Position numbers and translations under genes: made by a program
In this document: positions 1-6,460 of the stretch, piece by piece
Position numbering within the stretch: position 1 is the stretch's first letter
Layout of the letters: the number at the start of each line of letters is the position of its first letter
From: Clostridiales bacterium
GTDB taxonomy: Bacteria; Bacillota_A; Clostridia; Lachnospirales; Lachnospiraceae
Direction of reading: 5' to 3'
Assembly (NCBI GenBank): GCA_030154385.1
Contig: JASKJZ010000113.1
Coordinates: 1-7,752, forward strand
DNA length: 7,752 nucleotides
Notes under the pieces: model-generated
Database searches by the model: none
What the model was told of the DNA's origin: nothing
Seen by the model: only the letters and a program-made list of their open reading frames with translations

Positions 1-99
1 GTCTGTCAACTACTATTTTGAAATAAATCAAATAATGGTTAGACCCCATTATTTGAAATCTAACCATTTTGACTATATATGCTAACTAAATGACATTGA
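1..99. other. Non-coding junction sequence, possible end of a mobile element
   Basis: This stretch has stops in all forward frames and no protein that I recognise. It is AT-rich, holds two overlapping 10-11 bp inverted repeats (28-68), and ends where homology to a sugar-binding protein tail begins. A short inverted pair, TGTCA (4-8) and TGACA (91-95), brackets it, which could be chance. The abrupt change from non-coding repeat-rich sequence to a coding tail suggests a deletion or insertion boundary near 97-100, for example the end of an insertion sequence whose body lies upstream of the window. I could not assign it to an IS family, and decayed intergenic sequence is equally possible. Confidence 0.35.
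28..68. repeat. Two overlapping, mutually exclusive inverted repeats
   Basis: Arm TCAAATAATGG (28-38) is the exact reverse complement of CCATTATTTGA (46-56), with a 7-base loop. A second perfect pair, AATGGTTAGA (34-43) and TCTAACCATT (59-68), reuses part of the first left arm and its loop, so the two stems cannot form together. No T-tract follows either stem, so neither is a typical intrinsic terminator. The arrangement could be the structured end of a mobile element, a protein-binding site, or the remains of a switch-like leader. Confidence 0.7.
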
Positions 100-183
100 A
101 CGCTGAATAATATTTTAGAAAATGGTACACCTGTCGACGATGCATTAGCGGATTCGCAATCGGTTATTGCGCTCGAACAATAA
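100..183 (+). pseudogene. C-terminal remnant of an ABC sugar-binding protein
   Basis: In the frame ending at TAA 181-183, 27 residues are open after an in-frame TGA at 97-99. They include LNNILENGTPVDDAL and end in SVIALEQ. CUT1 solute-binding lipoproteins typically end this way, with an amphipathic helix, an N-G-x-x-V-[DE]-x-A-L motif, and a short acidic tail. The position directly before two CUT1 permeases is where the binding-protein gene normally sits. No start codon or other domain remains, and upstream sequence in this frame is full of stops, so the gene is truncated rather than merely cut by the window edge. The sugar cannot be inferred. The motif reading is by eye; a protein search with these residues would settle it. 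Confidence 0.6.
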
Positions 184-193
184 ATTGATGGAA

Positions 194-229
194 GCAGGAA
201 GTCTGCCTGGATAAGTTAAGGCTTCCTGC
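194..229 (+). terminator. Intergenic hairpin between binding-protein tail and permeases
   Basis: GCAGGAAG (194-201) pairs perfectly with CTTCCTGC (222-229) across a 20-base loop. An alternative pairing GGAAGC (190-195) with GCTTCC (221-226) also exists. A short, interrupted T stretch (231-235) follows. In binding-protein-dependent sugar operons, a hairpin here commonly protects the abundant binding-protein mRNA and lowers permease expression. The weak T-tract fits a leaky attenuator or 3'-end stabiliser more than a full terminator. Confidence 0.5.
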
Positions 230-253
230 CTTTCTATGAGGAAGGAAAACAAA

Positions 254-1150
254 ATGAAGATAAAAAAGTTTTTTTATTCGCAAAAAGCGGCTCCGTATGT
301 ATTTGCACTCCCCTTTATTTTTAGCTTTATCTTTTTTTGGATCTATCCATTGATTACAACAATTACCATGAGTTTTCAAGATATTCGGCCAACGGGGACA
401 CAATGGGTGGGATTAAAAAATTATTCCAAGTTATTAGCGGATAAGGTGTTTCACACAGCGGTACTAAATAGCTTTGAATATATGCTGCTTACATTGGTTT
501 TGCTGATACCCTTTCCTATGATTTTTGCAGTGTTGATGGATAGTCGTTTGGTGAAGGCGAAAGGACTATGGAAGGCTATTTTATATCTGCCGGCACTAAC
601 ATCAGTCGTGATATCCGGTACCTTGTTTCGATTAATGTTTTCAGAATATCCAACTGGTCAAATGAACGTGGTTATGCAAATGCTGGGCTTTGCTACGCAA
701 AAATGGCTTAAAATGAAGACGACAGGCCTTGCGGCACTCTTGGTTCTTTGCTGCTGGAGATGGACGGGAGTCAACATGCTTTATTTTCTTTCTGGACTTA
801 AATCAATTGATGCAAATTTGTATGAGGCGGCTGAAATTGATGGAGCATCGGGTGCTCAAAAATTTCGATTCATTACGATTCCGTTATTACGACCGACTAC
901 GATTTACGTATTGACAATCAGTATTTATGCTGGTCTTTCTATGTTTTTGGAATCCTTTATGTTATGGGCGGGCAATGCATCTCCTAATAATATTGGGCTT
1001 ACTATTGTTGGATATCTCTATCGCAGGGGAATTGAAAAAAATCAGCTTGGTTATGCGTCTAGTGTAGGATTGGTTCTTCTTTTTATTGCGCTTGTAATTA
1101 ATGTCATTCAGCTTATCTTGAATGGAACCTTTAAAAAGGAGGAGAACTAA
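254..1150 (+). CDS. ABC sugar transporter permease, MalF/UgpA-like (CUT1)
   Basis: This 298-residue integral membrane protein should form half of the transmembrane channel of a carbohydrate importer. About six membrane segments are visible (roughly residues 13-38, 72-96, 106-129, 157-182, 217-240, 269-291). The cytoplasmic EAA loop, which docks the ATPase, is at residues 191-214 (EAAEIDGAS, then IPLLRP) and is close to consensus. I chose ATG 254 because AGGAAGG (239-245) sits 8 bases upstream. The in-frame ATG at 236 lacks a ribosome site and would place this motif inside the gene. The next permease starts one base after its stop, so the two are co-translated. No ATPase is present; CUT1 systems of Firmicutes often use a shared MsmX-type ATPase encoded elsewhere. 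The substrate cannot be read from the sequence. The gene is intact although the binding protein upstream is only a remnant. Confidence 0.9.
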   Translation: MKIKKFFYSQKAAPYVFALPFIFSFIFFWIYPLITTITMSFQDIRPTGTQWVGLKNYSKLLADKVFHTAVLNSFEYMLLTLVLLIPFPMIFAVLMDSRLVKAKGLWKAILYLPALTSVVISGTLFRLMFSEYPTGQMNVVMQMLGFATQKWLKMKTTGLAALLVLCCWRWTGVNMLYFLSGLKSIDANLYEAAEIDGASGAQKFRFITIPLLRPTTIYVLTISIYAGLSMFLESFMLWAGNASPNNIGLTIVGYLYRRGIEKNQLGYASSVGLVLLFIALVINVIQLILNGTFKKEEN

Positions 1151-1151
1151 A

Positions 1152-2030
1152 ATGAGTAGGATGATAGTAAGGGCAGAAGAGAGTATGTCATTAAAGAGAA
1201 AAGTGGAATCTGTGTTTGCTACCTTGTGGTTTGCATTACTCGGATTTGTAATCGTATTTCCAGTAGTTGCCGGATTATTTGCCTCCTTTCGTCCGGGCAC
1301 GGAATTGATCCGAAAGGGACTAAGCATTAATCTTGACTTAACAACAATGAATTTGAATAACTATACGTATCTATTTAGTGGAAATGCAGATTCAATCAAA
1401 TATTTTAACTGGTTCAAAAACAGTATGGTGATTACGATAATACAGGTTATTTTAACCCTTCTTATCTGTTTTTTCGTAGCGTATGGTCTGAGTATGTATG
1501 ATTTTAGACTGAAGAATTTGTTGTTTTTCCTAGTGATAGCAACAATGATGGTTCCGTTTGAAATTTTGATGCTTCCGCTATACAAAGAAATGATTACCTT
1601 TCGGCTGATTGATACAACAGCAGGTGTAATCTTGCCAGGGATTTGCGCTGCTGCCACGATTTTTTTCTTTCGGCAGTATCTGACAACGGTTCCGAAGGCA
1701 CTTTTGGATGCGGGTCGGATTGATGGTGCAACAGAGTATGGGATTTGTTTAAAAATTATGCTCCCAATCACGAAGCCAGCATTTGGTGCGATGGCGATTT
1801 TATGTGCAATGGGCTCGTGGAATAATATGCTCTGGCCGATGTTGGTATTTCGCAGTGCCTCCAAGTTCACACTTCCAATCGGACTGAATACGTTACTTAC
1901 TCCATATGGAAACAATTATGATGTCTTAATTGCAGGTTCCATGTTTGGCATTATACCGATTTTCATTGTATTTCTAATTTTTCAAAATTATATTATTGAG
2001 GGCATGACAGTTGGTGCCGTAAAAGGATAG
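1152..2030 (+). CDS. ABC sugar transporter permease, MalG-like (CUT1)
   Basis: This 292-residue permease should pair with the MalF-like protein just upstream to form the sugar channel. Six hydrophobic segments are visible. The EAA loop at about residues 186-205 reads DAGRIDGA then IMLP, keeping the invariant D-G-A while E and the second A are replaced by D and G, a variation common in MalG-type subunits. The C-terminus ends GMTVGAVKG, the hallmark ending of this family. ATG 1152 is preceded by AAAGGAGGAG, a near-perfect ribosome site that overlaps the end of the upstream gene. The in-frame ATG at 1122 has no such site and lies inside the upstream coding region. No intrinsic terminator follows; the pheS promoter begins 13 bases after the stop. 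No ATPase, glycosidase or regulator accompanies the pair in this window. Confidence 0.9.
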   Translation: MSRMIVRAEESMSLKRKVESVFATLWFALLGFVIVFPVVAGLFASFRPGTELIRKGLSINLDLTTMNLNNYTYLFSGNADSIKYFNWFKNSMVITIIQVILTLLICFFVAYGLSMYDFRLKNLLFFLVIATMMVPFEILMLPLYKEMITFRLIDTTAGVILPGICAAATIFFFRQYLTTVPKALLDAGRIDGATEYGICLKIMLPITKPAFGAMAILCAMGSWNNMLWPMLVFRSASKFTLPIGLNTLLTPYGNNYDVLIAGSMFGIIPIFIVFLIFQNYIIEGMTVGAVKG

Positions 2031-2042
2031 TAAAATTTGTGG

Positions 2043-2070
2043 TTGACACACGCTGTATCTGTGATAGAAT
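2043..2070 (+). promoter_or_regulatory. Promoter of the pheST operon
   Basis: A perfect -35 TTGACA (2043-2048) is separated by 16 bases from TAGAAT (2065-2070), a 5/6 match to the -10 consensus. A TG at 2062-2063 one base upstream makes it an extended -10. Transcription would start at about 2076-2078, giving a leader of about 320 bases. A strong constitutive sigma-A type promoter is expected, because control is exerted later by the T-box. Confidence 0.85.
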
Positions 2071-2076
2071 AAAACA

Positions 2077-2356
2077 CATAACAGATGGAATAGGAATAAA
2101 TGCGCAGATGGTGCAAAAGGTTATCATACCCTTGCAGAGAGAGAGGCTCACCGGCTGAAAGGCTTCTTAAGTTAAGATGATATCCCAATTTCACACCGGA
2201 GCAGCGGGGCTGAAGATTAGTAGGTTTTGCCGTAAACATGGACGTTATACATGAAAAGTGTTTGTTGCCAGATAAGACAGTGGTCGTATCGAACAAAAAG
2301 CAGGGTGGTACCGCGGATTTAAGTCCGTCCCTTAGAGGAATCTAGGGGACGGACTT
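2077..2356 (+). promoter_or_regulatory. T-box leader specific for tRNA-Phe
   Basis: The leader carries the signature T-box AGGGTGGTACCGCG (2302-2315). Its UGGU bulge can pair with the ACCA end of uncharged tRNA with discriminator A. In Stem I, GGTG (2110-2113) can pair with CACC (2194-2197), closing a specifier loop whose 3' side holds TTC (2190-2192) followed by A, a phenylalanine codon. ATCAT near 2123 and ATGAT near 2176 form the helix above. The 5' arm of the terminator (CCCT, 2329-2332) can instead pair with AGGG to make the antiterminator. Uncharged tRNA-Phe should stabilise the antiterminator and allow pheST transcription. T-box identity is near certain from the motif and context; the specifier assignment rests on hand folding. 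Confidence 0.93.
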
Positions 2357-2364
2357 CTTTTTTT
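2321..2364 (+). terminator. T-box intrinsic terminator
   Basis: AAGTCCGTCCC (2321-2331) pairs perfectly with GGGACGGACTT (2346-2356). The stem extends inward through one G-U pair and four more pairs to a GGAA tetraloop (2337-2340). Seven Ts follow (2358-2364). It is the default stop for the pheST transcript when tRNA-Phe is charged. It may also end readthrough from the upstream permease genes, which have no terminator of their own. Confidence 0.95.
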
Positions 2365-2397
2365 CTTATTCGAAACAAAATAGAAAGGAGCAGTACG

Positions 2398-3417
2398 ATG
2401 CAGGAAAAATTAAAAGGCATTGTAGACCAAGCAATTGCCCAGATCAATGAATCTGACGGCATGGAAAAATTAAACGACATACGTGTTGCGTTTCTTGGTA
2501 AAAAAGGAGAATTGACCTCCGTATTAAAGTCAATGAAGGATGTTGCCCCAGAAGAGCGCCCGAAGGTTGGGCAGATGGTAAATGAAGCAAGAGAACAGCT
2601 AGAGTCTATTTTAGAAGAAAAAAAGGCGATGTTCTTAAAAAAAGTAAGAGAAGAACAAATTAAAATGGAAACCATTGATGTAACGCTCCCTGCTAAGAAA
2701 AAGGAGATGGGGAAGCATCATCCCAATACCATAGCATTAGAAGAAATGGAGAGCATTTTTGTGGGAATGGGTTACGAAGTAATTGAGGGGCCAGAGGTGG
2801 AGTATGATTACTATAATTTCGAGGCATTGAATATTCCGGCTAACCATCCAGCAAAAGATGAGCAAGATACGTTTTATGTCAACCCAAACATCGTGCTCCG
2901 TACACAGACCTCTTCGGTTCAGGTACATGAGATGGAAAAAGGAAAGCTTCCAATCCGTATGATTGCACCAGGACGCGTGTTCCGCTCAGACGAGGTGGAC
3001 GCAACACATTCTCCTTCCTTTCATCAGGTAGAAGGACTTGTTATCGACAAAAACGTTACATTTTCCGACTTAAAGGGTACATTAGCACAGTTTGCAAAGG
3101 AATTGTTTGGAGAAGAGACGAAGGTGAAGTTTCGTCCGCACCACTTCCCTTTTACTGAGCCAAGCGCCGAAATGGATGTGTCCTGCTTTAAATGCGGCGG
3201 TAGTGGATGCCGTTTTTGCAAAGGCTCTGGCTGGATTGAAATTCTTGGATGCGGAATGGTGCACCCACATGTTCTTGAGATGAGTGGAATCAATCCGGAA
3301 GAATATGTAGGATTTGCGTTTGGAGTAGGATTAGAGCGCGTTGCGTTATTAAAATATGAAATTGATGATATGCGTCTTCTCTATGAGAATGATGTCCGAT
3401 TCTTAAAACAATTTTAA
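2398..3417 (+). CDS. pheS: Phenylalanine--tRNA ligase alpha subunit
   Basis: PheS is the catalytic subunit of the cytosolic alpha2-beta2 enzyme that charges tRNA-Phe with phenylalanine using ATP. The protein has 339 residues, close to the usual 330-345. An N-terminal coiled-coil arm (about 1-90) that contacts tRNA is followed by the class II catalytic core: motif 2 around GRVFRSDEVDATHSPSFHQ (192-210), the FRPHHFPFTEPSAEMDV strand (245-261), and motif 3 at GFAFGVGLER near 304-313. The C-terminus RFLKQF is typical. A C-x2-C-x4-C-x2-C cluster (C263, C266, C271, C274) lies in the loop before WIEILGCGMVHP; it resembles a zinc knuckle and is absent from E. coli PheS, but I recall it as common in clostridial forms. 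ATG 2398 has AAAGGAG (2384-2390) seven bases upstream. It is followed after 17 bases by pheT and controlled by the T-box leader. Confidence 0.98.
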   Translation: MQEKLKGIVDQAIAQINESDGMEKLNDIRVAFLGKKGELTSVLKSMKDVAPEERPKVGQMVNEAREQLESILEEKKAMFLKKVREEQIKMETIDVTLPAKKKEMGKHHPNTIALEEMESIFVGMGYEVIEGPEVEYDYYNFEALNIPANHPAKDEQDTFYVNPNIVLRTQTSSVQVHEMEKGKLPIRMIAPGRVFRSDEVDATHSPSFHQVEGLVIDKNVTFSDLKGTLAQFAKELFGEETKVKFRPHHFPFTEPSAEMDVSCFKCGGSGCRFCKGSGWIEILGCGMVHPHVLEMSGINPEEYVGFAFGVGLERVALLKYEIDDMRLLYENDVRFLKQF

Positions 3418-3434
3418 TAGAAAGGAAGTATTGT

Positions 3435-5876
3435 ATGAATACACCGTTATCATGGATCAAAGCGTATGTGCCAGACCTTAATTGTACGGCCGTGGAATAT
3501 ACCGACGCTATGACCCTTTCAGGAACGAAGGTAGAAGGCTTTGTTCGTTTGGATAAAAATTTGGAAAAAATCGTAGTGGGAAAAATTTTGGAAATTGAGC
3601 GCCACCCCGATGCCGATAAACTGATTGTTTGCCAGGTGCAAGTTTCAGAAGCGGGCGAAATAGTACAAATCGTAACAGGGGCGCCAAATGTTTCCGTTGG
3701 CGATAAGGTTCCGGTTGTGCTAGACGGCGGACGTGTCGCAGCAAGTGCGCATGACAACGAGCCACATCCAGATGGAATAAAGATTAAAAAAGGTAAATTA
3801 AGAGGTGTGGAATCCTTTGGTATGATGTGCTCGATCGCAGAACTTGGAAGCACAAAGGATATGTATCCAGATGCATGTGAAGATGGTATCTATATTTTGA
3901 GTGACAATCCGGATTATAAGGAGGCTGCGATTGGAACGAGTGTTCCAAAGCTTTTAGGGTTAGAGGATGTAGTATTTGAATATGAGATTACTTCAAACCG
4001 TGTGGATTGCTTTTCTATCATCGGAATTGCAAGAGAGGCAGCAGCAACCTTTCGGAAACCCTTTCATCCGCCTGTGATAAAGGAGACAGGAAATAACGAA
4101 AATGCTGCGGACTTTATAAAGGTTGCGATAGAGGATTCGGATTTATGTTCTCGCTATGTAGCAAGAGTGGTAAAAAATATAAAGATCGGACCTTCTCCTG
4201 AATGGATGAAACGAAGACTGGCTGCTTGTGGTATCCGTCCGATCAACAATATCGTTGACATTACCAACTATGTAATGGAAGAGTACGGACAGCCGATGCA
4301 TGCCTATGACATGGATACAATTGCGGGTGGAGAAATAACAGTCAGACGAGCAAAAGAAGGTGAAACATTTACAACACTTGATGGTGTAGAGCGTAAGCTT
4401 GATCCGAGCATGCTTATGATTTGCGATGGAGAAAAGCCAGTTGGTATCGCAGGAATCATGGGTGGTGAAAATTCAAAGATTACCGACAATGTATCGACGA
4501 TGCTCTTTGAGGCAGCGTGCTTTGATGGAACGAATATCCGCCTATCAGGAAAAAAACTTGGGATGCGTACGGATGCGCAGGCAAAATTTGAAAAAGGATT
4601 GGATCCTAACACTGCCATGGAAGCCATCAATCGGGCATGTCAGCTTGTGGAAGAGCTTGGCGCAGGCGAAGTAGTGGGCGGATGTGTGGATGTGTATCCG
4701 ACACCTCGCAAGGAAAAGCATGTTTCATATGATGTTGAACGTATCAATGCATTACTTGGAACTGCAATTGAAGAAAGTGAAATGGTATCATATTTGAAAA
4801 GCATCGATTTAGGGGTGGATGAAGAGAAAAAAGAATTAATCGTCCCTACCTGGAGACAGGATGTAGAATGCCTTGCTGATGTAGCAGAAGAAGTGGCTCG
4901 CTTTTTTGGGTATGATAATATTCCAATGACGCTGCCAAAGACAGAAGCAACACATGGGAAACTTTCCGATAAACTGCGGATGGAGAAGAACATTCGAATG
5001 GTAGCAGAAAGCAATGGTTTTACCGAGGCTATGACTTATTCTTTTGAGAGTCCTAAGGTTTTTGATAAGCTTAAGATAGCTTCAAATGACACGCTTCGTA
5101 ATACAATTGTGATTTCAAATCCACTGGGAGAAGACTATAGCATTATGCGAACTCTGCCATTAAATGGAATGCTAACGTCGCTTGCAACCAATTATAATAG
5201 AAGAAACAAAGAAGTTAAGCTTTATGAAATAGCAAATATTTATCTTCCCAAGGCACTTCCTCTTACGGAGCTCCCAGATGAACGTACCCAGTTAACGCTT
5301 GGTATGTACGGAGAAGGTGATTTCTTTGATATGAAGGGAGTTGTGGAATCGGTGATGGAGCGATGCGGACTGGAGAATCTGGTTACCTACAATCCAAAGG
5401 CTGAAAAATCCTTCCTTCATCCAGGCCGACAAGCAGCTATTATATATGAAGAAAGAGCGATTGGTTATCTGGGCGAGATACATCCAGAGGTTTGCGAAAA
5501 CTATAATATCGGAACAAAGGTTTATGTGGCTGTGTTAGATATTAAAGCTATGATGGAAGTGGCGAATACAGTCAAGAAATACAAACAAATTGGAAAATTT
5601 CCAGCTGTTACGAGGGATATTTCTATGGTTATGAAAAAGGACATCATGGTTGGACAGGTAGAAGAAATTATTCGTCAACGTGGGGGGAAGCTCTTAGAAA
5701 GCTACAAGCTTTTCGATATCTATGAAGGAGCGCAGATTAAGGAAGGTCATAAATCAGTAGCCTATACCATTGATTTTCGTGCAGAGGATCGCACCTTGGA
5801 GGAGAAAGAGATTCAAGCGGTGATGGAAAAAATAATAAATGGTCTAAAAACGCTCGAAATCGAATTACGTCAATAA
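3435..5876 (+). CDS. pheT: Phenylalanine--tRNA ligase beta subunit
   Basis: PheT is the large subunit of the same enzyme; it binds tRNA and hydrolyses mischarged Tyr-tRNA-Phe. The 813 residues match the normal length of about 795-805. Domains in order: an EMAP-II-like tRNA-binding domain (about 40-155, with HPDADKL at 57-63); the B3/B4 editing region (about 210-395, including MGGENSKITDN near 342-352); B5 (about 405-480); the catalytic-like core (about 490-700); and the C-terminal anticodon-binding FDX-ACB domain (about 720-813, starting KFPAVTRDISMV). ATG 3435 has AAAGGAAG (3421-3428) six bases upstream. The 17-base gap to pheS shows co-transcription. The gene appears complete with no frameshift and is followed within 10 bases by a strong terminator. 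Confidence 0.98.
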   Translation: MNTPLSWIKAYVPDLNCTAVEYTDAMTLSGTKVEGFVRLDKNLEKIVVGKILEIERHPDADKLIVCQVQVSEAGEIVQIVTGAPNVSVGDKVPVVLDGGRVAASAHDNEPHPDGIKIKKGKLRGVESFGMMCSIAELGSTKDMYPDACEDGIYILSDNPDYKEAAIGTSVPKLLGLEDVVFEYEITSNRVDCFSIIGIAREAAATFRKPFHPPVIKETGNNENAADFIKVAIEDSDLCSRYVARVVKNIKIGPSPEWMKRRLAACGIRPINNIVDITNYVMEEYGQPMHAYDMDTIAGGEITVRRAKEGETFTTLDGVERKLDPSMLMICDGEKPVGIAGIMGGENSKITDNVSTMLFEAACFDGTNIRLSGKKLGMRTDAQAKFEKGLDPNTAMEAINRACQLVEELGAGEVVGGCVDVYPTPRKEKHVSYDVERINALLGTAIEESEMVSYLKSIDLGVDEEKKELIVPTWRQDVECLADVAEEVARFFGYDNIPMTLPKTEATHGKLSDKLRMEKNIRMVAESNGFTEAMTYSFESPKVFDKLKIASNDTLRNTIVISNPLGEDYSIMRTLPLNGMLTSLATNYNRRNKEVKLYEIANIYLPKALPLTELPDERTQLTLGMYGEGDFFDMKGVVESVMERCGLENLVTYNPKAEKSFLHPGRQAAIIYEERAIGYLGEIHPEVCENYNIGTKVYVAVLDIKAMMEVANTVKKYKQIGKFPAVTRDISMVMKKDIMVGQVEEIIRQRGGKLLESYKLFDIYEGAQIKEGHKSVAYTIDFRAEDRTLEEKEIQAVMEKIINGLKTLEIELRQ

Positions 5877-5883
5877 AAATCAG

Positions 5884-5947
5884 AAAGGGTTTCATTTGAT
5901 CATTTTTATGCCGTTGCGTAAAAGTGATTGATGAAATCCTTTTTTTT
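5884..5947 (+). terminator. Intrinsic terminator of pheST
   Basis: AAAGGGTTTCAT (5884-5895) pairs with ATGAAATCCTTT (5931-5942), with one G-U. After a small internal loop a second stem continues, with ATCATTTTTA (5899-5908) against TAAAAGTGAT (5919-5928), which also contains one G-U. The run of eight Ts (5940-5947) completes a strong rho-independent terminator starting just after the pheT stop. The 3' arm also holds the -35 box of the next promoter. Confidence 0.92.
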
Positions 5948-5956
5948 GTATATAAT
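5928..5956 (+). promoter_or_regulatory. Promoter of the vanZ-like operon, inside the terminator
   Basis: A perfect -10 TATAAT (5951-5956) lies 17 bases after TTGATG (5928-5933), a 4/6 match to the -35 consensus. The expected start is near 5963, about 33 bases before the vanZ-like ATG. The -35 box and spacer overlap the 3' arm and T-tract of the pheT terminator, so termination and initiation share the same DNA. Confidence 0.75.
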
Positions 5957-5995
5957 GTACGAGAAGTGTCTGGTGTGGTATAGAATGGAGACGAT

Positions 5996-6460
5996 ATGAA
6001 AAAAAGCAAAAAAATAAGAAGTTGGATTCGGCGCATATTATGGGTGATTTTCATCCTATATCTTGCTGCGATGGCATATTTTTTGTTTTTTAGCGAACAA
6101 TTGAATCGAACAAGTGGTGCATATGAATATAATCTGGTTTTATTCAAAGAAATCAAGCGTGGATTTTGGTGTTATCATAATGGAATGAAAGAGTATTTTT
6201 ACCTCAATGTGGTAATGAATGTGATTGCATTTATGCCGTTTGGTTTTATTTTACCTGCGATAAGTCCGAGAAATAGAAAATTGATTAACATAGGATTGAT
6301 CGGTTTTGAGCTAACCTTCTTAATTGAGTTAATTCAGCTTATTTTAAAAGTTGGATGCTTTGATGTAGATGATATGCTATTAAATACGATTGGTGCAATA
6401 CTAGGTTATCTATTTTTTAAGTTTTGTTATTTACTGGGAAAGAGAGAGAGGCGAGGATGA
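5996..6460 (+). CDS. VanZ-family membrane protein
   Basis: This 154-residue protein has four predicted membrane helices (about 12-32, 70-89, 97-117, 128-147) and the VanZ pattern: N71, N75, P81 and G83 in helix 2, E111 and Q114 in helix 3, then D123, D125, D126, N130, G133 and G137 leading into helix 4. VanZ of the vanA cluster raises teicoplanin resistance by an unresolved envelope-related mechanism, but most VanZ-like proteins of gut Firmicutes have no known role, so no resistance function should be read into this one. ATG 5996 follows TGGAG (5986-5990) by five bases. The stop overlaps the next start as ATGA, pointing to translational coupling. A VanR-like response regulator lies about 550 bases downstream. 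Family assignment is strong; function is open. Confidence 0.88.
   Translation: MKKSKKIRSWIRRILWVIFILYLAAMAYFLFFSEQLNRTSGAYEYNLVLFKEIKRGFWCYHNGMKEYFYLNVVMNVIAFMPFGFILPAISPRNRKLINIGLIGFELTFLIELIQLILKVGCFDVDDMLLNTIGAILGYLFFKFCYLLGKRERRG

Noticed and set aside
69..96. Outward promoter from TTGACT at 69-74 toward the permeases
   Set aside because: The -35 match is good, but no acceptable -10 lies 16-18 bases downstream (91-98).
236..253. Longer start of the first permease at ATG 236
   Set aside because: There is no ribosome site before 236, and the AGGAAGG that serves ATG 254 would lie inside the coding region.
1122..1151. Longer start of the second permease at ATG 1122
   Set aside because: It lies deep in the upstream gene without a ribosome site; ATG 1152 has an almost perfect one, and the family N-terminus fits.
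1361..1915. A 184-codon open frame on the - strand opposite the second permease
   Set aside because: It has no recognisable domain or ribosome site and lies wholly opposite a well-supported gene with clear family motifs.
3290..3853. A 187-codon open frame on the - strand opposite pheS/pheT
   Set aside because: It is antisense to two certain genes, and its composition looks like the reverse shadow of their codons.
5737..6156. A 139-codon - strand frame across the pheT end and the vanZ-like start
   Set aside because: It reads through the pheT terminator and the promoter, and shows no protein features beyond hydrophobic shadow sequence.
5996..6460. Reading the VanZ-like gene as a glycopeptide resistance determinant
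   Set aside because: No vanHAX-type genes are nearby, and VanZ-like proteins are widespread in Firmicutes without resistance.
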